This document shows positions 21,105 through 29,995 of a stretch of 64,000 nucleotides of DNA, piece after piece. Positions within the stretch are counted from its first letter, which is position 1; the number at the start of each line of letters is the position of its first letter. A program made the translations under genes and the position numbers. The notes below the pieces were generated by a model. That model did no database searches. It was not told the origin of the DNA and was given only the letters and a program-made list of their open reading frames with translations. The stretch comes from Sediminibacillus halophilus (lineage in GTDB: Bacteria > Bacillota > Bacilli > Bacillales > Amphibacillaceae), in NCBI RefSeq assembly GCF_900103695.1, contig NZ_FNHF01000003.1, positions 496,001-560,000 on the forward strand, written 5' to 3'.

Positions 21105-21713
21105 ATGAAGATACTGTTCGTTTGCACGGGTAATACATGTAGAAGCCCAATGGCGGAAGCGCTGCTGCGGGACAAGCTGCCGGGCGTCGAGGTACAGTCT
21201 GCCGGGATTTTTGCAGGAACTGGACAGCAGGCGTCCCATAGTACGATCGAGGTATTGGGGGAAAAGAACATTAATCTGGATCACCAATCGCAGCCGGTAA
21301 CAGTGCAGCTGCTGAACTGGGCAGACCTGGTACTGACCATGACATCCCAACACAAACAGTCCCTTGCCATGCAATACCCTTCTTTTAGTGAGAAGCTGTA
21401 CACGCTGAAGGAATATGTATTGGAGGGAGACGGGGATACGTGGGACCAGTTAAAGAAAGCCTATGCCGATTTAGAGGAAAAGCGGGCAAAATTCATGAAA
21501 GAAAAGGGGAAAACCGTAGATCCGCACAAGCTTGATACAGAACTCCATCACCACCTAAAACAAGAAATCACCCACATCCAGCAGCTGGAGGCAAGCCTGC
21601 CGGATTTCGACATATCCGATCCTTTTGGCGGAAATTTGAACACGTATCAAGAAACTTTGCAGGAAATCGAAAAGTATATTGAACTACTGGCCAAAAAGAT
21701 AGACAATAGATAA
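21105..21713 (+). CDS. ywlE: Protein arginine phosphatase (low-molecular-weight phosphatase family)
   Basis: YwlE removes phosphate from arginine residues marked by the kinase McsB. The P-loop CTGNTCRSP spans residues 7-15, with catalytic Cys7 and Arg13; the general acid is the Asp in DISDPFGG. I start at ATG 21105 (MKILFVCTGN), 8 bases after TGGAGG; the 36 codons upstream lack a site. At 202 residues it is about 50 longer than B. subtilis YwlE. The extra length is a charged helical insert between LKEYVLEGD and the DPFGG block (roughly residues 103-165), as in some other Bacillaceae. Confidence 0.93.
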   Translation: MKILFVCTGNTCRSPMAEALLRDKLPGVEVQSAGIFAGTGQQASHSTIEVLGEKNINLDHQSQPVTVQLLNWADLVLTMTSQHKQSLAMQYPSFSEKLYTLKEYVLEGDGDTWDQLKKAYADLEEKRAKFMKEKGKTVDPHKLDTELHHHLKQEITHIQQLEASLPDFDISDPFGGNLNTYQETLQEIEKYIELLAKKIDNR

Positions 21714-21815
21714 AGAAGCTTGTTAATAAGGTGCGGTAACTGGGAAAAACCGGCTCAATATGGTATCGGGAGAAAGCCGTCTTGGTTTGTGCATCAGAAA
21801 AGTGGAGGGAATGTG

Positions 21816-23174
21816 ATGGAAGAAAAGACGAAAAAAGGCAGTTTGCGCTGGAAATTGGTTTTGTTTACGACTTTGCTTGCCCTAATTACCTATTCGATCA
21901 GCGCCGTATTCATGTATCTTTTATATGATTATATTCAAACCCTCGTTCCTATTTCAGAATTTTGGTTTGTCATGGCCACCTTGGCCCTTGGAATCATATG
22001 GTCTGGCATTTTGGCCTATGCAGCGGCCGGTTTTATCACGCGCCCGTTGACCAGGCTGGAATCAGTGGCTGTTGAAGCAGCACAGGGGAATTTGACGAAG
22101 GAAGTGGAGCTTCCCAAATCCAAGGATGAAATCCATTCACTGTCGTTTGCGTTCAATACAATGCTTGGAAGTTTGAAGCAAATCATTCATAAAATCGAAA
22201 ACAATTTCGCAAAAACCAACGATAAAGTAGAACAAATCAAAACGGTTTCTTCGCGTGCCGCCGCCCAAACGAAAGAAATCGAAGAGGCGATCCAGCATAT
22301 TTCCGCCGGAGCGGAAAATTCGTCTAATTCAATCCAAAACACGGCTGAATCGATCGAAGCATCAACCAGACTGGCCCAGCAAGTCCAGAACAAAGCCGAC
22401 CAATCCCGGAAAAATTCCCAGGACATGGTTGCAAAGTTAAGTGATAGTAAGGCGGTCATACATAGACTTGTGTCAGGTATTCAGTCATTGGCCCAGGAGC
22501 AGGAAAATTCTCTGGAAGATGTCACCCGTCTTGAAAAGAACGCCCAGGAAGTCGAGAATATTATCGGCATGGTTGGAGATATTTCAGAACAGACGAATCT
22601 GCTTGCTTTGAATGCATCTATTGAAGCAGCACGGGCAGGGGAACATGGAAAAGGATTTGCAGTGGTGGCAGAAGAAGTAAGAAAGCTTGCTGACCAAAGT
22701 ACACAGGCTGTTCAAGGGATATCCGAGCTTATCGCCACCATTCAGACAGATGTACAACAAGTTGTCAGTCAAATCACCGACCAGGTGACTTTTGCCCGGA
22801 CGGAAGCAGAGAAGGGCGAAGAAACCAATGCAGCGATCAATACGATGTCCGTATCGATTAATGAGGTTGCTTCTACCATTGAGGAGATTTCCCGGCTGGT
22901 AGATGAACAGCTGCAGGCTATTCAAAAAACGTCGGTTGAGTCACAAGAAGTTTCGGCCATTGCGGAGGAAACTTCCGCCAGTGCAGAGGAAATGACGGCG
23001 ATCATCAATGAGCAGTCTGCAGTCATTGCGAGTGTTGAGCAGCTTGCTGCTTCTTTGGAAGATCAAGCCAAAGTATTGAAAAAGGAAATTCACCAGTTCA
23101 AAATAAAAGAAGAAGAAGTTGTCCCACTGAAACAACCAGTGCGATTGAGCACAAAAATGGAGAAGGGAGCGTAA
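21816..23174 (+). CDS. Methyl-accepting chemotaxis protein without an extracellular sensor domain
   Basis: 452 residues from ATG 21816 (GGAGGG 6 bases upstream). Two membrane segments (about 12-36 and 50-74) are separated by only some 13 residues, so there is no periplasm-type ligand domain. A HAMP domain follows (about 73-125). The long coiled-coil signalling domain has its hairpin tip at [21 protein letters not shown]. It would signal through CheW/CheA to flagellar rotation; the stimulus may be membrane-borne or relayed by a partner. It lies 3 bases before rpiB and is probably cotranscribed with it. Confidence 0.9.
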   Translation: MEEKTKKGSLRWKLVLFTTLLALITYSISAVFMYLLYDYIQTLVPISEFWFVMATLALGIIWSGILAYAAAGFITRPLTRLESVAVEAAQGNLTKEVELPKSKDEIHSLSFAFNTMLGSLKQIIHKIENNFAKTNDKVEQIKTVSSRAAAQTKEIEEAIQHISAGAENSSNSIQNTAESIEASTRLAQQVQNKADQSRKNSQDMVAKLSDSKAVIHRLVSGIQSLAQEQENSLEDVTRLEKNAQEVENIIGMVGDISEQTNLLALNASIEAARAGEHGKGFAVVAEEVRKLADQSTQAVQGISELIATIQTDVQQVVSQITDQVTFARTEAEKGEETNAAINTMSVSINEVASTIEEISRLVDEQLQAIQKTSVESQEVSAIAEETSASAEEMTAIINEQSAVIASVEQLAASLEDQAKVLKKEIHQFKIKEEEVVPLKQPVRLSTKMEKGA

Positions 23175-23177
23175 ATA

Positions 23178-23627
23178 ATGAAAGTGATTTTGGCCTCCGA
23201 CCATGGTGGAATGAACCTGCGCAAGGAAATCGGTTCCCTCCTCGAGGAAATGCAAATAGAATTCGAAGACATAGGCTGTGATTGTGAGGATTCGGTGGAT
23301 TACCCGGACTATGGGATTCCTGCTGCGGAGCGGGTTGCCAGCGGGGAATTTGACAAAGGCATCCTTATTTGCGGAACAGGGATCGGCATGTCGATATCAG
23401 CTAATAAAGTGAAGGGCATCCGGGCTGCACTTGTACACGATGTTTTCAGTGCCAAGGCGACCCGGGAACACAACGATTCGAATATGATCACGATCGGTGA
23501 ACGGGTTATCGGCGCCGGACTCGCACGAGAAATCGTCAAAACCTGGCTGGAAACAGACTTTCAAGCGGGTCGTCACGCCAACAGAATAGGAAAAATTACC
23601 AAATATGAAACAAACGAAACCCTTTAA
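23178..23627 (+). CDS. rpiB: Ribose-5-phosphate isomerase B
   Basis: It interconverts ribose 5-phosphate and ribulose 5-phosphate in the pentose phosphate pathway. The 149 residues have the RpiB signature: ASDHGG at the N-terminus, the active-site Cys in LICGTGIGMSISANK, and HDVFSAKATREHNDSN. It is B. subtilis ywlF by position. The start ATG lies 3 bases after the chemoreceptor stop, with the ribosome site (GAAGGGAG) inside the preceding gene. Confidence 0.95.
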   Translation: MKVILASDHGGMNLRKEIGSLLEEMQIEFEDIGCDCEDSVDYPDYGIPAAERVASGEFDKGILICGTGIGMSISANKVKGIRAALVHDVFSAKATREHNDSNMITIGERVIGAGLAREIVKTWLETDFQAGRHANRIGKITKYETNETL

Positions 23628-23641
23628 TACTCTAAAGGGAT

Positions 23642-23655
23642 GGGGGACAGTCCCC
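23642..23655 (+). repeat. Single GGGGGACAGTCCCC palindrome
   Basis: One solitary copy of the window-wide palindrome lies between rpiB and ywlG, a place where a partner copy is missing. Confidence 0.75.
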
Positions 23656-23692
23656 TTGATTACCCTTTTTTAGACAGGAGGCTGGGTGCATT

Positions 23693-24259
23693 ATGGTGGA
23701 TCAATTGAAACAGGAGATACGTGCGATTGTCGATGAGTGGCTGGCTTCCGGTTATTTGCGGAAGGGGCAGTTGTTTGTTGTCGGCTGTTCCACTAGCGAG
23801 GTTGCCGGGAAGCGTATCGGCACTTCTGGAAGTGAAGAAGTGGCCGCAGTCATTTTTGCTGAACTGCAGCGGCTGCAACGGGAGGCCGGGGTTCAGTTGG
23901 CTTTTCAATGCTGTGAGCATTTGAATCGTTCCCTTGTTGTAGAACAGGATACCTTAATCCAACGTGGCTATCAGCAAGTGACAGCAGTTCCTGTCCCGAA
24001 AGCGGGAGGTTCCATGGCGGCTTATGCTTATAAGCAAATGAACCAGCCTGTGCTTGCCGAAACAATTTCCGCCGATGTCGGTCTGGATATAGGGGAAACG
24101 ATGATCGGGATGCACTTGCGCAAGGTAGCGGTTCCTTTGCGCTTTAAGCAGCGTGCTGCCGGAAATGCGAGGGTGACGATGGCGCGGACCCGTCCGAAAT
24201 TAATTGGTGGCGAACGGGCTGTCTATCCACAAGACGATTCGGGTGTATTCTGTGACTGA
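23693..24259 (+). CDS. ywlG: UPF0340 protein YwlG
   Basis: A conserved Firmicutes protein of unknown role, 188 residues. The signature VGCSTSEVAGKRIGTSGS near the N-terminus, CCEHLNRSLVVE and the ADVGLDIGETMIGMHL block are intact. GGAGG lies 11 bases before ATG 23693. The rpiB-ywlG-glyA order is the same as in B. subtilis. No function is proposed. Confidence 0.9.
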   Translation: MVDQLKQEIRAIVDEWLASGYLRKGQLFVVGCSTSEVAGKRIGTSGSEEVAAVIFAELQRLQREAGVQLAFQCCEHLNRSLVVEQDTLIQRGYQQVTAVPVPKAGGSMAAYAYKQMNQPVLAETISADVGLDIGETMIGMHLRKVAVPLRFKQRAAGNARVTMARTRPKLIGGERAVYPQDDSGVFCD

Positions 24260-24441
24260 TTAATGTTACTATTTTGATAGATTGGGCAGAGCGAAAAGCG
24301 GTCTGTACATGTGAGGGAAAAAATGAAGCGGAGCTGTGAAGGGGAAGCGCGCATTCCCCTACCAGTTGTTTTTGCGCATGTTGTCCGCAAGCTCTAAACC
24401 CGCACCAAACAAATTCCAACAAATCAAGGGGGAATACGGCA

Positions 24442-25677
24442 ATGGAACATGTGAAACAAAAGGATCAGGAGCTTTTCCAAGCAATTGAAAACGAAAGAAA
24501 AAGGCAGAACGACAAAATTGAATTAATTGCATCAGAAAATTTTGTCTCCGAGGCAGTTATGGAGGCACAAGGATCTGTCTTGACCAATAAATATGCGGAA
24601 GGGTATCCGGGACGTCGCTATTATGGTGGTTGTGAATATGTAGATGTGGCAGAAAATCTTGCCCGTGACCGTGCCAAGCAGCTGTTTGGAGCTGACCATG
24701 CGAATGTTCAGCCGCATTCCGGTGCACAAGCTAATATGGCCGTGTATTTTTCAGTCTTGGAAATCGGTGACACGGTGCTTGGGATGAATCTTAGCCATGG
24801 CGGGCACCTTACCCACGGCAGTCCTGTCAATTTCAGCGGAAAGCTTTATAAATTTGAAGAATATGGCGTTGACAAAGAAACAGAACAGATCGACTACGAT
24901 AGTGTTCTTGCCAAAGCGAAAGAGTTAAAGCCTAAATTGATTGTTGCCGGTGCCAGCGCTTATTCACGTACGATTGATTTCGAAAAGTTCCGCGAAATTG
25001 CGGACGAAGTCGGTGCTTACTTAATGGTCGACATGGCCCATATTGCCGGCCTGGTAGCAACAGGTCTTCATCCCAATCCGGTTCCATATGCTGATTTTGT
25101 GACGACCACTACACACAAAACCTTGCGCGGCCCTCGCGGCGGCATGATTCTTTGCAAAGAAGAATACGCCAAAAAAATTGATAAGTCCGTATTCCCGGGA
25201 ATGCAGGGCGGTCCATTGATGCATGTCATTGCGGCAAAAGCGATGGCATTCAAAGAAGCACTCCAGGAAGATTTCAAAACGTATTCCCAACAAATCATCG
25301 ATAATGCAAAACGACTTGGTGAAGCCTTGCAAAAGGAGGAGATCCGAATTGTCTCCGGCGGTACGGATAACCACTTGCTTTTATTGGACGTGCGCGGCCT
25401 GGAATTGACAGGGAAAGTTGCTGAGGAAGCATTGGATGAAGTCGGATTGACTACCAACAAAAATACGATTCCATTTGATCCCGAAAGTCCGTTCGTGACC
25501 TCTGGCGTCCGGATTGGAACGGCAGCTGTAACCAGCCGTGGCTTCGGACTTGAAGAAATGGATGAATTAGGCTCCATCATCGCTTTTACGTTAAAGCATC
25601 ATGACGACGAAGCGAAGTTGCAAGAAGCGAAGGATCGAGTAAAAGCATTAACCGATAAGTTCCCACTATATCAATAA
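24442..25677 (+). CDS. glyA: Serine hydroxymethyltransferase
   Basis: PLP enzyme converting serine and tetrahydrofolate to glycine and 5,10-methylene-THF, the main one-carbon source. 411 residues. The PLP lysine lies in [14 protein letters not shown] near residue 228; the N-terminal [11 protein letters not shown] and the C-terminal [15 protein letters not shown] are intact. AAGGGGG is the ribosome site. A short stem with loop (GGGGAAGCGCGCATTCCCC) in the 180-base gap upstream has no T-tract. Its terminator is split by an insertion sequence. Confidence 0.97.
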   Translation: MEHVKQKDQELFQAIENERKRQNDKIELIASENFVSEAVMEAQGSVLTNKYAEGYPGRRYYGGCEYVDVAENLARDRAKQLFGADHANVQPHSGAQANMAVYFSVLEIGDTVLGMNLSHGGHLTHGSPVNFSGKLYKFEEYGVDKETEQIDYDSVLAKAKELKPKLIVAGASAYSRTIDFEKFREIADEVGAYLMVDMAHIAGLVATGLHPNPVPYADFVTTTTHKTLRGPRGGMILCKEEYAKKIDKSVFPGMQGGPLMHVIAAKAMAFKEALQEDFKTYSQQIIDNAKRLGEALQKEEIRIVSGGTDNHLLLLDVRGLELTGKVAEEALDEVGLTTNKNTIPFDPESPFVTSGVRIGTAAVTSRGFGLEEMDELGSIIAFTLKHHDDEAKLQEAKDRVKALTDKFPLYQ

Positions 25678-25757
25678 TGCAAAACCAAGTGGCTGGGACA
25701 AATGCATAGTGACTAAAGATAAACCGAACGATGATTCGAAAACACCTATGGTACCGA

Positions 25758-25800
25758 CCCCCAAAAGTTAGAGTGAAAAAACTAACTTTTGGGGGTGTTT
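25758..25800 (+). terminator. Hairpin terminator at the left end of the insertion sequence
   Basis: The left inverted repeat CCCCCAAAAGTTAG is followed ten bases later by its own complement CTAACTTTTGGGGG, then TGTTTT. This hairpin would stop transcription entering the element and could now serve as the glyA terminator. Confidence 0.75.
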
Positions 25801-25802
25801 TA

Positions 25803-26365
25803 ATGGTTAAATATAGCGAAGAATTTAAAGTAAAGCTAACCACCGAGTATGTAGATGGTCACATTGGGTATAGAGCTTTGGCAAAAAAAATCATATGGAT
25901 AGCTATTCCCCTATTTATGAATGGGTGAAAGCTTATGAGTCTCAAGGAATGGATGGACTAGTAAGAAAGAAGACGAAAAAGGTGTACGCTGTTCAATTTA
26001 AATTAGATACGATACAATTTATCTTAAACACAGGTGCTTCTTATTCAGATACTGCTATTCACTTTAATATGAATAATCCTTCTTTAATTGCACGTTGGAT
26101 GAAAGCGTTCCGGAAACAAGGGACAGAAGGCCTGGAACCAAAATCAAAGGGGCGACCTTCTATGTCTAATAAATCCGATAACCAAAAGAAAAAGAAAGAA
26201 AAAAAGATAACACGTGAAAAAGAGTTGGAACGGGAGAATGAATTATTAAGATTGGAAAATGCGTATCTAAAAAAGCTGAAAGCTTTTCGGGAAAATCCGA
26301 CTGCCTTCCACGAAAAGCACAAGCAAAGTTGGCATTCGAACTCAAAAAAGCAGGATTCCGATTAA
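25803..26365 (+). pseudogene. IS3-family orfA with an internal frame break
   Basis: The N-terminal part starts at ATG 25803 (MVKYSEEFKVKLTTEYVDG) and runs into an A8 tract near 25886-25893, where the frame is lost. The rest continues one frame away from 25895 (MDSYSPIYEWVKAYESQG). It includes a second helix-turn-helix and a leucine-zipper-like coiled coil (ELERENELLRLENAYLKK). Nine A residues, or a -1 slip on A8, would restore one frame. The heptamer A AAA AAG at 26269-26275 is the classic -1 frameshift signal for making the OrfAB transposase. Confidence 0.85.
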
Positions 26366-27153
26366 GAGATATCTTTCCTGTTGTGGGCATTCGGGAAGCA
26401 ACCTATCACTATCATGTTAAAAACTTTTGGAAAGAAGACCCGGACACAGAATTAAAGGAACTGATTACACGCTTATTTAAGAAATTTCATGAACGCTATG
26501 GATATAAACGGATCACTACCGAATTAAAGAAATTAGGCCATTCCATCAACCATAAAAAAGTGTACCGTATGATGCGGGAGCTAGGATTGAAATGTGTGAA
26601 ATTCATACGGAAGTCACGTAAATATAATTCCTATAAAGGACACATAGGAAAAGTGGCGAAAAACCGGTTATCCCGCCGTTTCAGCACACCTATCCCTTTT
26701 CAAAAAATCGTAACCGACATTACAGAATTCAAATGTCTAGATGATGGAAAGTTGTATTTAAATCCGATGTTGGACCTTTGTAATGGGGAAATTGTTGCCT
26801 TTGGAATAAATAAACGTCCAACATTGCATCTTGTCATGGAGCCCTTAAAAGAAACGGTAGAGATCCTAAAGACTCGTGCGACCTATCGCACCACTAATAT
26901 CCATTCCGATCAAGGCTGGCATTACCAACACAACCAGTGGGTAAGGACATTAAAAGAAAATAATATATTCCAAAGCATGTCCCGTAAAGCAACCTGTGCA
27001 GACAACGCTTTAATGGAGAACTTCTTTGGCATTTTAAAACAAGAAATGTATTATGGCGAAGCCTTGGTAAGCTATGAAGAATTAAAGGGACGGATTGAAG
27101 AATATATCTACTGGTATAACAATGAACGTTCAAAAGCAAGATTGGCCGGATAG
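26329..27153 (+). CDS. IS3-family transposase OrfB, C-terminus truncated
   Basis: Integrase-core transposase: HTH_21 segment (RYGYKRITTELKK, YRMMRELGL), then DDE catalytic residues in VTDITEF, IHSDQGWHYQ and NALMENFFGILK. It lies in the -1 frame of orfA and would normally be made as an OrfAB fusion from the slip site at 26269. The reading frame ends at TAG (27151-27153) in place of the usual Met codon in GMSPVEYR. Reading on gives SPVEYRIQSSQLTT and a natural stop, so about 15 residues are lost by one nonsense change. Confidence 0.88.
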   Translation: MAFELKKAGFRLRDIFPVVGIREATYHYHVKNFWKEDPDTELKELITRLFKKFHERYGYKRITTELKKLGHSINHKKVYRMMRELGLKCVKFIRKSRKYNSYKGHIGKVAKNRLSRRFSTPIPFQKIVTDITEFKCLDDGKLYLNPMLDLCNGEIVAFGINKRPTLHLVMEPLKETVEILKTRATYRTTNIHSDQGWHYQHNQWVRTLKENNIFQSMSRKATCADNALMENFFGILKQEMYYGEALVSYEELKGRIEEYIYWYNNERSKARLAG

Positions 27154-27229
27154 AGTCCAGTCGAATACCGAATTCAATCCAGCCAATTAACTACATAATA
27201 AAACTCTAACTTTTGGGGGTAACCACCTA

Positions 27230-27685
27230 TTCGAGCCGTTCGGTTTTCTTTTTATTTTTCCCAACGAATGAATTTGATAAATGATGCACTATTCTCATTT
27301 TCTCCAAGGGAGGTGTTAGTAGCCACTCCGGTAAGGTTCTTCGCTTTCCGCGAGCGCGGCTTCTGTTAACTAGGGAAAGAAAACCGCTTAACCAAGTGGA
27401 TCCTCAGCTCATGCTTTTTCGGTTTAGTCTGCGAGCCTTGTCTCCGTGTGGGTGCGTCGATTTTAGAGAGTTTTTTTCCTACTGAATGATGAGGTAACAT
27501 AGCATTAAAGAATTGGTTATTTCTAATTAGATAACCTAGAGGCTAACAGTTGTTGTCATGAGCATACTTAGAAGTACGGAAGATAATAGACAGAGAACTT
27601 CTTCTGCCGTTCCAAAACTTCACGCAGAAAATTAACTTTTAAAAATGACTTGTTTAGGGTATACCCTTGTTAGGAGGGTTATAGC
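27230..27685 (+). other. Intergenic stretch after the insertion sequence
   Basis: It contains the right arm of the old glyA terminator. A fragment of the palindromic Bacillaceae repeat covers about 27325-27450 (TTCGCTTTCCGCGAGCGCGGC, then GCGAGCCTTGTCTCCGTGTGGG). No gene is seen. The final bases hold TAGGAGGG, the ribosome site of the next gene. Confidence 0.5.
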
Positions 27686-27928
27686 ATGAATGAGAAAAAC
27701 GTTGTATCGATAGGTGGAGTGATTGAAACGGCCGACGGCTACAACTTGCATATCAAAGGATACGACGCTGCGCAGCATCGAGAGTTCAACGATTTATTTA
27801 CGTTTGATGGGTTTCTGGTTCGTGGCCGGCATATCGATCCTCGTCAGGATCCACTATCGGCTGAATGCAGGCTTGAAATAAAACAAAAAATAATGGAAGT
27901 TATCCATGAAAAAGACACTCAACAATAA
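27686..27928 (+). CDS. Small conserved-looking protein, unknown function
   Basis: 80 codons with an excellent ribosome site (TAGGAGGG, 8 bases before ATG) and its own terminator, so it is a real monocistron. No signal peptide or membrane segment. The sequence (VVSIGGVIETADGYNLHIKGYD, FDGFLVRGRHIDPRQDPLS) suggests a small soluble beta-alpha protein. I do not recognise a family. It sits between glyA and upp. Confidence 0.7.
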   Translation: MNEKNVVSIGGVIETADGYNLHIKGYDAAQHREFNDLFTFDGFLVRGRHIDPRQDPLSAECRLEIKQKIMEVIHEKDTQQ

Positions 27929-27931
27929 ACG

Positions 27932-27960
27932 ACCCATCATCCAGCGTGATGATGGTTTTT
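27932..27960 (+). terminator. Terminator of the small gene
   Basis: CCATCATC pairs with GATGATGG over CAGCGT, followed by T5. Confidence 0.85.
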
Positions 27961-28068
27961 GTATGAAATCGGAAAAACATCGACATGGAATGACATGTTC
28001 CCTTGAAAGCTGGCTGTTTTTTCAGTACAATTTTAAGGATGCAAAAATACCAAAGGAGTGATCGGAAC

Positions 28069-28698
28069 GTGGGAAATGTATATGTACTGGATCATCCATT
28101 GATTCAACACAAGTTAACCTACATACGTAAGAATAGTACAGGGACAAAAGAATTTCGCGAACTCGTAGATGAAGTTGCCGGATTAATGGCCTTTGAAATC
28201 ACCAGAGATCTGCCTGTAGAAGAAATTACGATTGATACTCCTGTCACCAAAGCAAAAGCAAAAACGTTGAGCGGAAAGAAAATCGGCCTGGTTCCGATTC
28301 TTCGTGCAGGACTCGGAATGGTCGACGGGATCCTTCGTTTAATTCCTGCAGCTAAAGTCGGACACGTAGGCCTATATCGTGATCCGGAAACATTGAAACC
28401 AGTAGAATATTACATCAAGCTGCCTTCGGATATCGAAGAACGAGAATTGATCGTCATCGATCCAATGTTGGCCACTGGCGGTTCTGCAAACGATGCGATT
28501 CACTCCTTGAAAAAGCGCGGAGCGAAAAATATTAAATTAATGTGCTTGATTGCTGCCCCTGAAGGTGTGGAAGTTATTAAGAAGGAACATCCGGATGTCG
28601 ATATTTACTTGGCTGCTTTGGATGAAAAACTAGACGAAAAAGGTTACATCGTACCAGGGCTAGGAGATGCAGGTGACCGGTTGTTTGGTACAAAATAA
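28069..28698 (+). CDS. upp: Uracil phosphoribosyltransferase
   Basis: It makes UMP from uracil and PRPP in pyrimidine salvage. GTG 28069 gives [20 protein letters not shown] and 209 residues, the B. subtilis length; AAAGGAG lies 11 bases upstream. The 22 codons further upstream are not supported. The PRPP loop [12 protein letters not shown] and the uracil-binding C-terminus [14 protein letters not shown] are intact. It is separated from mnaA by 25 bases and probably cotranscribed. Confidence 0.97.
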   Translation: MGNVYVLDHPLIQHKLTYIRKNSTGTKEFRELVDEVAGLMAFEITRDLPVEEITIDTPVTKAKAKTLSGKKIGLVPILRAGLGMVDGILRLIPAAKVGHVGLYRDPETLKPVEYYIKLPSDIEERELIVIDPMLATGGSANDAIHSLKKRGAKNIKLMCLIAAPEGVEVIKKEHPDVDIYLAALDEKLDEKGYIVPGLGDAGDRLFGTK

Positions 28699-28723
28699 AC
28701 CCGAAAGGTAAGGAGAAGCGAGC

Positions 28724-29869
28724 ATGACAAAACCGATCAAGGTAATGATGATTTTCGGTACCCGGCCGGAAGCGGTAAAAATGGCGCCGCTTGTCCTGGA
28801 ACTCAATAAACGCCCTGAGCAATTCGAAACGATTGTGACCGTGACTGCTCAGCACAGGGAAATGCTTGATCAGGTTCTGGATATTTTCGGAATTACACCT
28901 GATTTCGATTTGAATATCATGAAATCACGGCAAACGCTGGCTCAAATTACGACCCGGGCACTTGAAGGCCTTGATGATGTAATCAAACAGACCAATCCAG
29001 ATATTGTACTCGTGCATGGAGACACGACGACAACCTTTGCCGCTTCGTTGGCTGCCTATTATAATCAAACTGCCGTAGGCCACGTAGAGGCAGGGCTTCG
29101 GACCTGGAACAAATACTCACCTTATCCGGAAGAAATAAACAGACAGTTGACAGGGGTCATGGCTGACTTGCATTTTTCCCCGACGGAACAGGCGAAACAA
29201 AACCTGCTCCAGGAAAACAAGCCGGAAGAGAGGATATTTGTTACAGGGAATACAGCAATCGATGCTTTGAAAACAACGATTGCAGATGATTATAAGAGTC
29301 CGACACTCGATGAGCTTAACGGTAAACGGTTAGTGCTGATGACTGCCCACCGACGGGAAAACTTGGGTAGTAATATGCAGCAAATGTTTCGTGCCATCAA
29401 GCGGCTCGTCGAAGCGCATGATGACGTTCAGGTTGTCTACCCGGTACACTTGAACCCGGCAGTCAGGGAAACGGCCGTCGAAATACTCGGAAATGATGAG
29501 CGAGTAAAACTGATTGAACCGCTCGGTTTGGTCGACTTTCATAATTTCGCGGCCCACGCCCATCTGATTTTAACTGATTCCGGAGGGGTCCAGGAAGAAG
29601 CACCATCTCTCGGGGTTCCGGTTCTAGTCCTTCGCGATACCACCGAACGCCCGGAAGGTATCCAGGCTGGAACATTGAAGCTCGCCGGAACGGATGAAGT
29701 TAACATCTTTCGTATGGCCAATGAACTACTATCGGACGAAAAAGCCCATGCTCTAATGGCCAAAGCGTCCAATCCATATGGAGATGGACAAGGTTCGGCC
29801 AGAATAGCCGAAGCGATTCGTTACTATTTTGGGCAGACGAAAGAGCGGCCAGCACCATTCCAAATTTAA
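28724..29869 (+). CDS. mnaA: UDP-N-acetylglucosamine 2-epimerase (non-hydrolysing)
   Basis: It interconverts UDP-GlcNAc and UDP-ManNAc, supplying ManNAc for wall teichoic acid linkage units and other surface polymers. 381 residues, with the family motifs GTRPEAVKMAPL, VHGDTTTTFA, HVEAGLRT, TAHRRENLG and TDSGGVQEEAP (the UDP-binding region and catalytic His/Glu). AAGGAGAAG is the ribosome site. upp-mnaA adjacency is as in B. subtilis (yvyH). A terminator closes the operon. Confidence 0.96.
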   Translation: MTKPIKVMMIFGTRPEAVKMAPLVLELNKRPEQFETIVTVTAQHREMLDQVLDIFGITPDFDLNIMKSRQTLAQITTRALEGLDDVIKQTNPDIVLVHGDTTTTFAASLAAYYNQTAVGHVEAGLRTWNKYSPYPEEINRQLTGVMADLHFSPTEQAKQNLLQENKPEERIFVTGNTAIDALKTTIADDYKSPTLDELNGKRLVLMTAHRRENLGSNMQQMFRAIKRLVEAHDDVQVVYPVHLNPAVRETAVEILGNDERVKLIEPLGLVDFHNFAAHAHLILTDSGGVQEEAPSLGVPVLVLRDTTERPEGIQAGTLKLAGTDEVNIFRMANELLSDEKAHALMAKASNPYGDGQGSARIAEAIRYYFGQTKERPAPFQI

Positions 29870-29872
29870 ATC

Positions 29873-29909
29873 AAACGGCACATCCCTGACTCAGATGGTG
29901 TGCCGTTTT
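29873..29909 (+). terminator. upp-mnaA terminator
   Basis: AAACGGCACA pairs with TGTGCCGTTT, with T4 at the stem base. Confidence 0.82.
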
Positions 29910-29995
29910 GTGTAAGCTCTGGTACATGTAACTTTCCATATGCATGATTCTGCATCAACCAACAGATACTAACGGGAAAAAGAGGAGAATCATTC

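Larger units (their letters stand above)
25749..27225 (+). mobile_element. IS3-family (IS150-like) insertion sequence, decayed copy
   Basis: 1477 bases. The left end TGGTACCGACCCCC and right end GGGGGTAACCA share the 18-base inverted repeat ACCCCCAAAAGTTAGAGT and begin with TG and end with CA. A 4-base duplication CCTA (25745-25748 and 27226-27229) flanks it. The two-orf arrangement with an A6G slip site and a DDE transposase place it in IS3. The copy carries a frame break in orfA and a premature stop near the end of orfB, so it is unlikely to transpose by itself. Confidence 0.9.
25721..27253 (+). terminator. glyA terminator split by an insertion sequence
   Basis: AAACCGAACG (25721-25730) and CGTTCGGTTT (27238-27247, followed by TCTTTTT) are exact inverted repeats now 1.5 kb apart. 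Removing the element and one CCTA duplication restores a compact hairpin with an inner TCGAA/TTCGA stem and loop AACACCTA. Outer TGGGA (25694-25698) and TCCCA (27259-27263) also pair. The element therefore landed in the loop of the glyA terminator. Confidence 0.78.

Noticed and set aside
25717-25733. PurR-box-like AAACCGAACGAT after glyA
   Set aside because: The word is the left arm of the glyA terminator. The partner arm, after removing the insertion sequence, is too far away for the usual PurBox pair spacing, and no gene follows it.
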